Shown here piece by piece: positions 46,833-57,738 of a stretch of DNA of 64,000 nucleotides. The notes under the pieces are model-generated. The model did no database searches. It was not told the DNA's origin and saw only the letters and a program-made list of their open reading frames with translations. The stretch is from assembly GCF_032118995.1 (NCBI RefSeq), contig NC_092659.1, forward strand, positions 15,680,177 through 15,744,176, written 5' to 3'. Within the stretch, counting starts at the first letter, position 1. Each line of letters opens with the position of its first letter. This DNA is from Asterias amurensis. Its lineage: Eukaryota; Echinodermata; Asteroidea; Forcipulatida; Asteriidae. The translations under genes were made by a program, and so were the position numbers.

Positions 46833-47616
46833 TAAGAGGTGTGTTAGACTGTATTAGTTCACTCCACATGACCGTGTTTCAGCCAACCATAATACAGAAC
46901 AAGCGTCGAGTTGAGTGTTATAAGATCAACGGTTGTATCCGCTGAGTTCGCTGGTCATGTAATAAAAACAAAACAAGTCCTCATCCTTGGTGACCAGGAC
47001 AGGGGACCAGTGTAGGGCCATCACGACACTAGATATGGCGACATAAACCGTATTTTGGTGTAAGACTGCAAAATGTTTTTAACTTTTTTTGTGTGTCAGC
47101 CATTATGGTCCCAAGTCTCACGGGTTCTTATTTGCGATTGCGATTTTCCTCAGTAAGCCGTTTTTGGGGGTAAGTGGTTTCTCGGAAGCAAACTGATAGA
47201 GGGCGCACTGCGTTAGAAATTGCAGGAAAGCATTATGGAATAAAAGAGTATCTGGAGGGAATGTAATCGTATCTTAAGGGATTAAAAGCGTAAATTCATG
47301 GAAAGAAAGCGTGTTCCTTTGATCTGTTCCGTTACCTGAAAAAAAAAACAGAAAAAAAACAAGAACATTTTAGCTATTAACACAATTAAACCGCCAATAT
47401 GAGTCTCGCTCAAAGCAGTCGCATTAGTCACTCCGAAAAAGAGGCCGTAAACACACCCATGTTTATGGTGCAGACCGATGACTTCTCTTTGTTCTCCCAT
47501 TGTTTGAACATAGTTTATTTTTCAGACGTCCCTATTGGTTTTGTGCGCAAAATCTACCGAAATCTACCCTTTTGTTAAAGTCATCGGTTATCAATAGTAG
47601 ACATGCCCACTGTGCG

Positions 47617-47839
47617 TAAAGCCCGGTTCATACTTCCTGCTAATGCGAATGCGATACGAATGTTGACGTCACAAAATTCGCAACGAAAAATTCGCAGCGG
47701 TAACTGCTGCGAATTTTTCTGTTGCCCTCCGTTTAACTCACTTGCGAATATCGCTGCGAAAGGAGGGTTGCCCTCCCATTCGTGTCAACTTCGCTTCGCA
47801 TTCGCATTCGCATTCGCATGAAGTATGAACCGGGCTTCA
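47617..47839. mobile_element. MITE, AAAGCCCGGTTCATACTTCC family
   Basis: Ends AAAGCCCGGTTCATACTTCC / GAAGTATGAACCGGGCTT. The interior is made of CGCATTCGCATT and GCTGCGAATT words in inverted order. Confidence 0.85.
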
Positions 47840-48044
47840 TGGGATTGTGTGTATAATCACAGCGCACGACACACGCTCCTCATGCTCAAAAACGCTTTTC
47901 GTGGACCAGGTTGCCCAACCCAAGGAAACGTGTCCCCTAAAAGTTTTTAGGTTGTATTTCACAGATCACAAATTTTGAATGATATGCCCCAGTCATGTTT
48001 CTCTGCACCACACTTGCAATTTAAATGCCAATGTTATTTTATGC

Positions 48045-48395
48045 CAGCACTCCGTGTTGTAATTAAAGGGTAATTTGGTTTATTCTTTGATATTGGCATC
48101 CTTGCTATGGGTAACATTGTGAGTTTTTTGCTCACTCCATGTTGTAATTAAAGGGTAGTTTTGCTTATTTTGCCTTCACTCCATGTTGTAATTAAAGGGT
48201 AATTTTGCTTATTCGTTGATATTGGCATTCTTGCTATGCGTAACAATATGAGTTTTTGCCTTCACTCTATGTTGTAATTAGCGGTACTTGTGTTTGTTCA
48301 TTGATATTGACATCCTGGTTATGAGTCCTGGCCTTCACTCTATGTTGGAATTAAAAAGTAACTTTGTTTACACGTTGCTATTGGTAACAATATGA
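48045..48395. repeat. Imperfect tandem repeat upstream of the fibrinogen-related gene
   Basis: Four to five units built from CTCCATGTTGTAATTAAAGGG, TTCGTTGATATTGGCAT and GCTATGGGTAACA, ending about 280 bp before the gene's start. Confidence 0.75.
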
Positions 48396-48673
48396 GAAGA
48401 GTATCAAAACGGCCATAGGTATTTCAAATACTGAAAGCTCTATCACCTGGTAACGAAACAACAGCAGTGTCTCAATTAAGTATTGCAGGGTTTGACGCTT
48501 TGAATTAACAGTAGTGTGATTCGCTTTGTTCGTACAGGACATGATACTAGATTTTCCCCCAATTTACGTAAGTGAACCTACACACAACAAGAGACATCTT
48601 TTGCTTTGTAGTTTCATCCAACATTGTTAAACTTTATTCATTTTGGTAAATAACAGCAATCATTGGCCGGAAG

Positions 48674-49720
48674 ATGTCTCAAGAGTCTATCATACCACCT
48701 CTCATTATGAAAGTTATTATAACGAGTTTGTTTCTGGCTTGCTTGATACATCACTGTCAGAGTGATTGTCAACAACGAGTCAAATCAAACCTGTATCCAG
48801 CAATCAACAGAGTCATGATAAATCATGTGTTCAAAAGGAAGACTGCATCATCTCCTATGATCTGTGGGCGAGACTGCTCTATGGATCCAGACTGTGCATC
48901 ATTCAACTACTACACATGTAGCCATGTTTGTCAGTTGAGCAGTGCTACTCAATCTCAAAGCCCCGATGACTTCATTGAGCTGCAAGGAGTTGCCTACTAT
49001 GATGACAACTTGGAAACCCCTTCATTTTCAGCACCAGACTCTGTACAATTTAGTAGCTGTCTGAAGTTATACCTGGCTGTTTGCTGTCAAAGTGACATTT
49101 ACACCATCTACCCTGCTGGTCTGACTGATGGAGTGAGGGTCTACTGTGATATGGAGACAGATGGAGGAGGCTGGATCGTGTTCCAGAGCAGACAAGATGG
49201 CTCAGTTGACTTTAACCGTTTGTGGACAGAATACCAATCTGGGTTTGGTGATCTCTCCACTGAGTTTTGGCTGGGTAATGACATCCTACGTGACCTTACT
49301 GAGTCAGGTCAATGGCAATTAAGGTTTGATTTGGGTGATTGGGAGGGAAGCACATCTTGGGCCCGTTATGATGAGTTTGCTGTACATGGTGATAAATACA
49401 CTCTCCAAATTGGCTCATATGATGCCGACAGCCCAGCAGGTGACCCAATGTTATATCATGATGGCCAAGACTTCACTACCAAAGATCAAGACAATGATGG
49501 TTATGATATTGCACCATGTCCAAGGCGTGATGGTGCATGGTGGTTTAAAGACTGTGCTGATACACAGCTGAATGACCACTACTACCTTCAAAATCCGGTC
49601 GAATGGACATTGGGTTTACAGTGGAACTCCTGGAAAGGTTTCTACTACTCCTTAAAGAACTGTTCAATGAAAATACGAGAAGTCCTGCATACTAAACACC
49701 ACACTCTGAAGTCCTGTTAA
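48674..49720 (+). CDS. Secreted fibrinogen-related protein with N-terminal PAN/apple domain
   Basis: Single-exon frame of 348 codons. The second Met at 48707 starts a better signal peptide (MKVIITSLFLACLIHHCQSD), so translation may begin there. A PAN/apple module follows (about residues 43-105; MICGRDCSMDPDCASFNYYT and CSHVCQL). Then comes a fibrinogen C-terminal domain (about 127-340): CLKLYLAVC, YTIYPAG, VYCDMETDGGGWIVFQSR, DFNRLWTEYQSGFG, EFWLGND, the calcium-loop-like DQDNDGYD, WWFKDCADTQLNDHYY and the closing SMKIRE. This is the architecture of ficolin/tachylectin-like recognition proteins, usually extracellular and binding acetylated sugars; the ligand here is unknown. The last residues (HTKHHTLKSC) and the stop come from the first unit of the minisatellite that follows. 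No poly(A) signal is obvious nearby. Confidence 0.9.
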   Translation: MSQESIIPPLIMKVIITSLFLACLIHHCQSDCQQRVKSNLYPAINRVMINHVFKRKTASSPMICGRDCSMDPDCASFNYYTCSHVCQLSSATQSQSPDDFIELQGVAYYDDNLETPSFSAPDSVQFSSCLKLYLAVCCQSDIYTIYPAGLTDGVRVYCDMETDGGGWIVFQSRQDGSVDFNRLWTEYQSGFGDLSTEFWLGNDILRDLTESGQWQLRFDLGDWEGSTSWARYDEFAVHGDKYTLQIGSYDADSPAGDPMLYHDGQDFTTKDQDNDGYDIAPCPRRDGAWWFKDCADTQLNDHYYLQNPVEWTLGLQWNSWKGFYYSLKNCSMKIREVLHTKHHTLKSC

Positions 49721-50300
49721 TTGAACTTCACACTCTAATGTCCATTACACTGGAAACCACACTTTGAAGTTCTGTAAACTGAACACCACACTCTGAAGTC
49801 TGTAAACTGAACACCACCCTCTGAAGTCATGTAAACTGAACAGCTCACTCTTAAATAATGTTTCTGAACACCACACTTTGAAGTTCTGTAAACTGAACAC
49901 CACACTTCGAAGTTCTGTAAACTGAACACAAAACTCTGAAGTCAAGTAAACTGAACACCACTCTGAAGTCCAGGAGACCGAACACCACACTGTAAGTCAA
50001 GTAAACTGAACACTACACCCCGAAGTCCTGGAAACCGAACACCACACTGTAAAGTCACGTAAAACTGAACACTACACCCTGCAGTTATGTAACCTGAACA
50101 CCAACCACACTGTGACTGTACTGTAACCTGAACACCACACACTGAAGTCCTCTAAACTGAACACCACACGCTGAAGCCCTGTAACTTGAACACCACACTC
50201 TGAAGCCCTGTAACCTGAACACCACACGCTAAAGCCCTGTTACCTGAACACCACACTCTGAAGCCCTGTAACCTGAATACCACAATCTACACGAAGCCGG
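49688..50300 (+). repeat. Minisatellite beginning inside the fibrinogen-related gene
   Basis: About 20 imperfect units of 27-30 bp around CTGAACACCACACTCTGAAG and CCTGTAA. The first unit encodes the end of the protein. A shorter array of the same unit is at 52965-53215. Confidence 0.9.
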
Positions 50301-50770
50301 TAACTAAGTTAATTGTAGGACCCAATGCGACCCAATGTCATCTGAATGGTAAGTGCTACTATCATACAGACATAGAGACTAGACTAGAATACAAAGAAGC
50401 TCCTGGGGAGGATTTACACATTGCTCGTAAAAGTAGAATTTGAACATTAGAGAGGATTTCAAACCTCAAATCGCCCAGAAGATGTACAGGTATGTCTATG
50501 GATTTGGGTGAGCATACAAACAATGATTAAACTGCACTCAATTATTTCCCTTGTCTTGTACAGTGCTACACGATATTATATCAGTCAGTACTCAACAAGC
50601 ATTGTTTGCAAAAACAAATAAGCATTCAATGTGCAAGAAGTATGTCCAGTTTAAAGAAATTACTGCACAAAATTGTTGAGCAAAATCATTCCCTGACTTG
50701 TCCAATAACTGATCTTGTTGATATCATTGTAGCATTATCCAGTATACAAATATTGACCGCTTCGAGTGCT

Positions 50771-50866
50771 ATGGTTAAAACTATGACTCCCGAGGTGATC
50801 CACGGTTCGCCTCGGGAAAATAGAACGCTCCGGGGATCACCGAGGGAGTCATAGTTTTTAACCATT
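50771..50866. repeat. Palindrome with 31-bp arms
   Basis: ATGGTTAAAACTATGACTCC...GGTGATCC and its inverse GGATCACCGAGGGAGTCAT...TTAACCAT around a GC-rich loop. Confidence 0.7.
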
Positions 50867-50895
50867 GCACGAGTAAAAGCAGTCAATATTTGTTT

Positions 50896-51230
50896 TATAA
50901 CACCCCAAACATTTCTAAAACCTGTATTATTATTATTAAGTTACAGACCTGAACGTTACAATCCTCGGACGACGCGAACACAGATTGCAAACACTTTTAC
51001 CTACTGTGTTGCATGTAGTGTCGGACAATCCGAAATGGTTATAGACTATTAATTTATCATCCTCGTACACGCAACGGACGTCTGGGTACTGCACGCCGTG
51101 TGCTAGTCTTCGGACTAGCGCATGGCAAACCGACGCTCTATCACACGGCCGTCGTCTAGCAAAACTAAGACATGTCATGTGACGCGCTCTAAACCAATAA
51201 GCAGGCACAATACTTGCAAGGGGTGTTATA
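50896..51230. mobile_element. Candidate MITE with TATAACACCCC ends
   Basis: TATAACACCCC at the left and GGGGTGTTATA at the right are perfectly inverted. The interior has a CTAGTCTTCGGACTAG hairpin. A left-end-like word recurs at 7221. Confidence 0.55.
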
Positions 51231-51249
51231 ATATAAAATAGTCATGTAC

Positions 51250-52085
51250 GCACACCACATCTAGCTACCGGGCAATATATGTGTATTATTCCGTACATGT
51301 CAGACATCTGCTATAATAGACAAATATCGTGGGTTCCAATCCCACTTGAGTAGCATGTCATCTGTTTTCACAAACATCTAGGTATGAGTATAGAGTGTTT
51401 GATTCACTTCAATGTGTGGGTAAACTAAAGCGATATTTGTGCATATTGCAGGTTTCGTTTTTGAGCTGCTTTGTTGTTTAAAGACACTGGACACTATTGG
51501 TATTTGTCAAAGACCAGTCTTCTCACTTGGTGTATCTCAACATATGCGTGAAATAACAAACCCGTGAAAACTTGAGCTCGATTGGTCGTCGGAAAGAAGA
51601 TAAAAACACCCTTGTCGCACAAAGTTGTGTGCTTTCAGGTGCTTGATTTCGAGACCTCTTAATTCTTAACTTGAGGTCTCAAAACCAAATTCATGGAAAA
51701 TTACTTCTTTCTCGAAAAATACGTTACTTCACAGGGTGCCGTTTCTCACAATGTTTTATACTATGAACCTCTCCCCATTACTCGTTACCAGTAAGGTTTT
51801 ATGCTGACAATTATTCTGAGTAATTACCATTAGTGTCCACTGCCTTTAAAAACTTGTTTTAGTAATTTTACTTTGGATTGAAGCTCTGGAAAACAAACAG
51901 GTGTGTAATGAAGGTGATGTTGGATAGATAGTTGGTAAACGATTGGAATCACGCTTAGTTCAAGCTATATCATCTTTAAATTTTGTCATCTGATATAATC
52001 TATTTTATTTTATGTGTTATGCATACTGAAGGCTGTTCGTCTACACGTATATAAAAAAACTACGTTTAAAAAACACTGACCGTAA
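51250..52085. repeat. Copy A of the duplicated 3' flank
   Basis: GCTACCGGGCAATAT, CCGTACATGTCAGACATCTGC and CAATGTGTGGGTAAA recur in order at 54040-54310. The block is interrupted here by the MITE at 51478-51849, which copy B lacks. Confidence 0.65.
51478..51849. mobile_element. TTAA MITE, 'GGACACTATTGGTAATT' family (reverse)
   Basis: TTAA flanks; AGACACTGGACACTATTGG / CATTAGTGTCCACTGCCT ends. It lies inside copy A only, so it inserted after the duplication or was lost from copy B. Confidence 0.88.
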
Positions 52086-52403
52086 AAATATTATTTAAAA
52101 GCAGTTGCAACTACAACAGACTGCCCAAGACGCCATTTAAGGGTAATAGGGGAGTTTAGCCACGCTTCAAAACGCAAGTATTAGGATTACTTTCTGCATC
52201 ATTAGTCTAACTAATTTCATTAAAATCCTCACTCTGTGCGTCACTCCTTGGCTGCTTATCAAAACAAGCATAATCAAGTAACTTCCAACCCAACTGACTG
52301 AATTGTAAACAATAATTATGTTTACTCATTGCATGCTATGAGCAACCCTGTGACCTAAATACAAAAAAGGCAATTCTGATATGAAGCACTGAGGGGCGAT
52401 TCC

Positions 52404-52764
52404 TTAAAGGAACACGTTGCCTTGGATATAACCATTTGTTATAAAATGCATATTATGGTTGGAAAGATGTTGTAAAAGTAGAATACAATGATCCACACAA
52501 ATGTGCCTCGAAATTGCGTGGTTTTCCTTTAACTTTGCGAACCAACACGGTCGGCCATTTATGAGTCAAAATTTGACTCCCATAAATGGCTGACCGGGTT
52601 AGTCAACGAGGTAAAAGAAAACCGTGCAATTTCGAGACATGTTTGTGTGGATCATTGTATTCTACTTTTACAACATCTTTCTACCCATATGCATTTTATA
52701 ACAAACGGTTACGAACGCTTTTCAAAGACCAATTCGACCGATCCAAGAAAACGTGTTCCTTTAA
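52404..52764. mobile_element. TTAA MITE, 'AGGAACACGTTGCCTTGG' palindrome family
   Basis: TTAA flanks; full-length relative of 20372-20761 with the same central CCCATAAATGGC. Confidence 0.9.
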
Positions 52765-52964
52765 CCTGAGAAAAGGCAGTGATTGACTGTAGTCTTACAA
52801 AAAAAAAAAAAAACACAAAAAAAAACAAGAAAACTTTACTATCCCTGCGTGGGAAGATCCTTTGGTGTTTTGGGCCATTTTGTATTAAAACCTCCGTTAA
52901 AAAAGCTCTGGCCGCAAGGGTATTAATTACCATGCAGTTATCACCAATGCACAGTCCCGTAGTG

Positions 52965-54460
52965 TACATCACACTGTGAAATACTGTACACTGAACACCA
53001 CACTCTGAAGTCCCGTTAACTTAACACCCACTCTGATGTCATGTATAAAAATGGACACGGGACTCTGAAGTTATATTATTAACTGAACACAGAACGCTGA
53101 AGTTCTGTAAACTGCAACATCACATTATGAAGTCCTGCCAATTGAATACCACATCCTGTTAGCTAATAAACACGACACATGTAAAAACTGAACACCAGAC
53201 GCTGAAGTCCGTCTTCCTTCCTCCATGGTTAAACCGAACACCTTACTTCCCTTGCTAAACGCTACACATTATGCATCAGTCAGTACTCGAAAAGCAATGT
53301 TTGAAACTAACAATTAGCATTTAGTGTGCAAAAAGTATATCCAGTTTACAAATTTCACTGCGAAAAAATGAAGCAAAATCTTCCCCTGAATTTTCCAACA
53401 ACTGGTCTTGTTGGTATCATTGTAGCATTCTCCAAGATAAAATAGTCCTGCAACATACAACACGTAACTATAAATTGTAATTAACATATTATTTTATACC
53501 CCCCCCCCCCCTCCCCCCCCCCAAAAAAAAAAAATGCATAAAGGCTGCTGCACCTGTACTATTTGATGCAGCTTTTAGAAACTTGTTGGATGAACTTGAA
53601 ATACAAGTATTGTTTTGAATCAAAACAAATGGACAGTTTTTGTCATTTAGCATGACATAACATTTGAAATTTGCGAAGAGATAATTACTGCATGGTTTAA
53701 TTGTAAAAATCGTTTATTTCTTTTTAAACTTAATTTTTTAATTTTATTTAAAGGTATAGATTAGGAAAATTAAGTAAATGAATGGGATTACAAGATTGAT
53801 GTTTTGATAATTAATTAATTATCAAAACAGAAAAGGTTTTAGGCAAGAAATCACTTATGTTGACGGATGTTTGGTATACACTTAATGATTTGTGTGCGTA
53901 TTTAGTACATTTTAAACTTGCATTGAGAATACATAGTTTCATATTGTTATGTGTGTGTTACAATTTCCTGTTTTTGTGAGAAGAAAAAAAAAAAACATTT
54001 TAAATTGTTGCAGTAACCGCTGCCTTAATGTAAGATTCAAACTACATTTGGCTACCGGTCATAATCTGTGTACTAGTCCGCACATGTAAGGCATCTGCCA
54101 TAGAAACACCCTTTCCTCATATAGCCATCACCGCCGCTTATAAAGGAGGATGTTGATGGGTTCGAATCTCATCCAATTAATATGAATATGGGTATTCTTT
54201 TTTTTACAGAAACCTGGAAAGTATAAGTTTAGAGTGATTACACACATCAATGTGTGGGTAAAACCAAAAAACATTTGAATGTAGATTGACTGTTTGCGTT
54301 TTGTAGCTGCTTTTGAGTTCAGAATTAATTTGTTTGAGTAAATTGACTATCTATTTAACAAACAGTTAATGAAAGTTGGTAAAGGATTGGATTTAGCTCT
54401 CCTCCATTTTGTTTTCTAATCTGTTTTTTTTTATGATTGTGTTTTTGTCCCTTGTAAGTC
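52965..54460. repeat. Copy B of the fibrinogen-gene 3' flank
   Basis: Minisatellite units (CTGAACACCACACTCTGAAG), then GTCAGTACTCGAAAAGCAATG and CTTGTTGGTATCATTGTAGCA (to 53450), then GGCTACCGGTCATAAT to AATGTGTGGGTAAAACC (54040-54310). The order parallels 49688-52085. No fibrinogen-domain coding sequence is present in front of this copy. Confidence 0.7.
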
Positions 54461-55120
54461 ATCTTTTCAACTTACTAAGGACTTTATGTGTCACTTATTA
54501 CACAAATCACAGAAAAAAAAATGTATATTCAAACAGTCTTTTAGCCTTTTGAAGTGTAAGTTTCTGTTTTCAATTTTTAAGTTTTCTAGCTTGAGATAAC
54601 CATACGTTGTTGTGTGAATACTGAACATTTCTATAATGTGAAATTTTGATGATTTGATCATTTAGCGACAATTGTTATAACTAGATGTATTGTGTATAAC
54701 TTATTTATTACGGATGACGATTACAAAAGAATGGTGTTTGGATATTTATTCTCAACACATGAAGGTTTTAAGCAAGAAACATTTTAACAATGTTATCGGG
54801 GATACCATTTTCAATTCTAAAAAAAAAAAAAAAAAAAGTTTTAATAGTTATTTTTATCATTAATTCTGAATGGATGTTCATGTAAGATGAAACAAAGAAG
54901 GTTTGAAGTTTTGTAATCCATTCATCAGTGTAATGGAAAGCTACAGTTTTAATGCCCTACAGACACTATTCAAAAATGCTCTATTGTCAATCATGCGGTA
55001 TTGTCATTACACGCTAAAACAAGCATTGATGTTAGTCAATTCCAACAACGTTGGTTATTACTATCTATTGGAAGATGTTGTCAAGGTTTTAGAATTGATT
55101 GATAGTATTGAGGGTAAAGC
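54461..55120. other. AT-rich spacer
   Basis: A 73-codon plus-strand frame at 54903 has no family resemblance or supporting signals. Nothing else recognised. Confidence 0.35.
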
Positions 55121-55124
55121 TTAA

Positions 55125-55700
55125 AGTCACCTGGAAATAGAATTTTTTTTCTTTCAAACATAAGAGTATATGCTTAAGAACAATAAAACAATTGTTTTAG
55201 TAATTGTTTGTCACGATTTATATGTTTAAAAAATATATAAAGTTGTTTGGGGGGCTGACTCCGCCTACCCCTTTTGTGACGTCAATCAAGGCAGACTTTG
55301 CCTGCAATACGTATAGTAAACACATGTGCAAAGTACATGTACGTACAAGTCGTGAGTTGGTTCATTTCAAAAAGTGTTTTTCTGCATTCAGCAGCAATAC
55401 ACATGGTCGGCATTGCCGGAAAAAAACTTTTTTTTTTTTTTTTTTTTTAACGTACAAACTCACGACTTGGTCCGTACATGTACTTTGCAATTGTGTTTAC
55501 TCTACGCATTACAGGCAAAGTCTGCCTCGATTGACGTCACGAACAGCGCCCTCTCGGGTCGGGTCTACTCTTAAATTTGTAAATAACACAAGAACTGATT
55601 TTTTAAAACCTTAGTTAACTGTTTATTCACATTCCACTCATCAAAACACATATATTAGTGACAAAAGCTTTATTTTGAAAAATACCACTTCCAGGTGACT
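55125..55700. mobile_element. TTAA element with long internal inverted arms
   Basis: TTAA at 55121-55124 and 55701-55704; ends AGTCACCTGGAA / TTCCAGGTGACT. Inside, about 85-bp arms (TGACGTCAATCAAGGCAGAC...GTACATGTACG at 55278-55345 and the inverse at 55460-55545) surround a poly-T. Confidence 0.8.
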
Positions 55701-55704
55701 TTAA

Positions 55705-56540
55705 CCACTGTAGTGTTATTGAACAAGCTTAGTCACGCATGATTTGCTTCTCTTCATCCAGGTGCACAAATGGGAATCCGCACAAGGTGATATGATGGTT
55801 TGACTTTTTGCTGGTTGCAATTAGTCAGTGATTGTTTAAGAACGGCCGAAAATCAGTGAAAGAAATATTTGTATAGATCGATGTTATTAGCTTTTATAAA
55901 AAACAGTCACATTTTTTTTGGTACTCTAAGTCACAAGTCTTACAACTCTCCAGACAGTTCAATTTCAATAAGAACCCCACAATTAATTCACCACATTAAA
56001 TTGAAAAACAATTCAACCCCAAATATTTTTTTAGAAAGAACTATATCTTTGGGTTTTTGCTTGTAAAGGATGGTACATAAAGGAATCCACACATCAAGTT
56101 AATCAAACCATGTTGTCGGCTTTTCATAGATTTATGGTCACGGAAGTGTAGCATATAACTAGATAAAAGTTAATCACCAAATATTGTATACAAATGACAA
56201 ATAGTTTTTTTTTAATGATTTGCGTTGTGCCCGCGAAGAAACATAAAACTAAAAAAACTCTAAGACTTGGTGTTGATTTTAAACAATTATAAATAATGCA
56301 TAAAAAATAAAATTAATTTGCATTTATAAACGAATATAATTGACTGGTTACAATGTTAACCTTCCTACTGTTAGACCCTTCAGTATAATCCAGTATGGTT
56401 TTGATTGATAGACAAACTATGCCAGCCTGCAAAATGACACAATGTGTAATGAATGCTTACAGTACATACGTGTGCACAGTCATGTCTTTGCTCAGCTGTG
56501 CCACTGTACATTGGAAAATATTGCCAACAGTAGGAGTGTT
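55705..56540. other. Spacer with a short SINE-like fragment
   Basis: GATTTGCTTCTCTTCATCCAGG near 55740 resembles the SINE body. The rest is AT-rich and unassigned. Confidence 0.35.
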
Positions 56541-56727
56541 AAGGCCCGGTCACACAGGCCCCGATAACGAGAACGAAAACGATAACGATACAAATGCACG
56601 CCCTTTGATTGGTTGAAAATATGAGCGTGGGCGTATTCTGCGTGGATCAATTCAACCAATCGCGAGCGTGCATTTTTATCGTTTTCGTTTTCGTTCTCGT
56701 TATCGGGGCCTGTGTGACCGGGCCTTT
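56541..56727. mobile_element. Palindromic MITE, GGCCCGGTCACACAGGCCCC ends
   Basis: AGGCCCGGTCACACAGGCCC...GATAACGAGAACGAAAACG and its near-exact inverse. The centre holds TTGATTGGTTGAA / TTCAACCAATCGCG. Confidence 0.9.
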
Positions 56728-56999
56728 ACAGTAATTTTAATATCTATGTCATGATTGTTTGTTAACACTGAAATAAAACACATACAGGAAGGATTGAAAT
56801 GTGATCAAGTTTTGTGGAATCTTTTTGTTTTGTTTGTTTTTATGTACTCGGGTCTTGAATGCCTCGTCTAAGTTCACTAATTGTAAGCAGACTACATTAG
56901 ACTCATGTTTCATTTAACACTATATGGGTCGTTGAAGACTACCCAAGACTTTTGTCTCAGTTCACAGTGGGGGTCTTCGGAGACTACCCCAGACTCTAT

Positions 57000-57280
57000 A
57001 TTGTGAGAAACGGCTCCCTCTTAAGTAACGTAGTTTTCGAGAAAGAGGTAATTTTCCACGAATTTGATTTCGAGACATCAGAATTAGAATTTGAGATCTC
57101 GAAATCAAGCGTATGAAAGCACACAACTTCGTAAGGATGTTTTTTCTTTCATTCTCGCAACTTCGACGACCAAATAAGCTCAAATTTTTTACAGGTTTGT
57201 TATTTATGCACTATGTTGAGATACACCAAGTGGGAGGACTGGTCTTTGACAATTACCAATAGTGTACAGAATCTTTAAAG
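57000..57280. mobile_element. TTAA MITE, 'GGACACTATTGGTAATT' family (left-truncated)
   Basis: Begins at ATTGTGAGAAACGGCTCCCTC and continues to ATTACCAATAGTGTACAGAAT; the left end is missing. Confidence 0.75.
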
Positions 57281-57738
57281 GTGTTGTGTCACCCATAAAT
57301 GCAAAAAAAAAAAAACCACAATGTTTTAAAAGCCATGTAACAAAAACAAACATGAATGTTATAAATTGGCGGACCTTGTGTTCTGTTTGTATTTCTATAG
57401 GCAAATTTCTTATTTAAATCACTACTCACTAACTTGCAGCCCACGTGTTTGTGCATTAATAGTTAACTCTTATAAAATAGCTGTATCCGTCTAAAGACTT
57501 GTGGACAAGGCGTATGTCGAGGTGATAGCGATCCGACTGTCTCCGGGACTCCCGCGACATTCCCGCGAGACTACTGATCTCGCGCAGTCTCCCCCTCAGT
57601 CGGCAGCCAGCAGTTTCGCGCGAGAGCATCTTGGAGCACTTATAATTATGCCACTTTCACGACTCGATTATCTACCGCGACACACCAATAACGACTTGTC
57701 CACAAGTCTATACCCGTTTGTGAGGAGATGGATAATAA

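Noticed and set aside
52780-52980. Small frames beside the A-rich run at 52797
   Set aside because: Low-complexity lysine/phenylalanine translations of a homopolymer and spacer.
54120-54180. Possible tRNA gene (GGGTTCGAATCTC)
   Set aside because: A T-arm-like stem is present but no acceptor stem or anticodon arm; duplicated flank copy at 51310 has only a weak equivalent.
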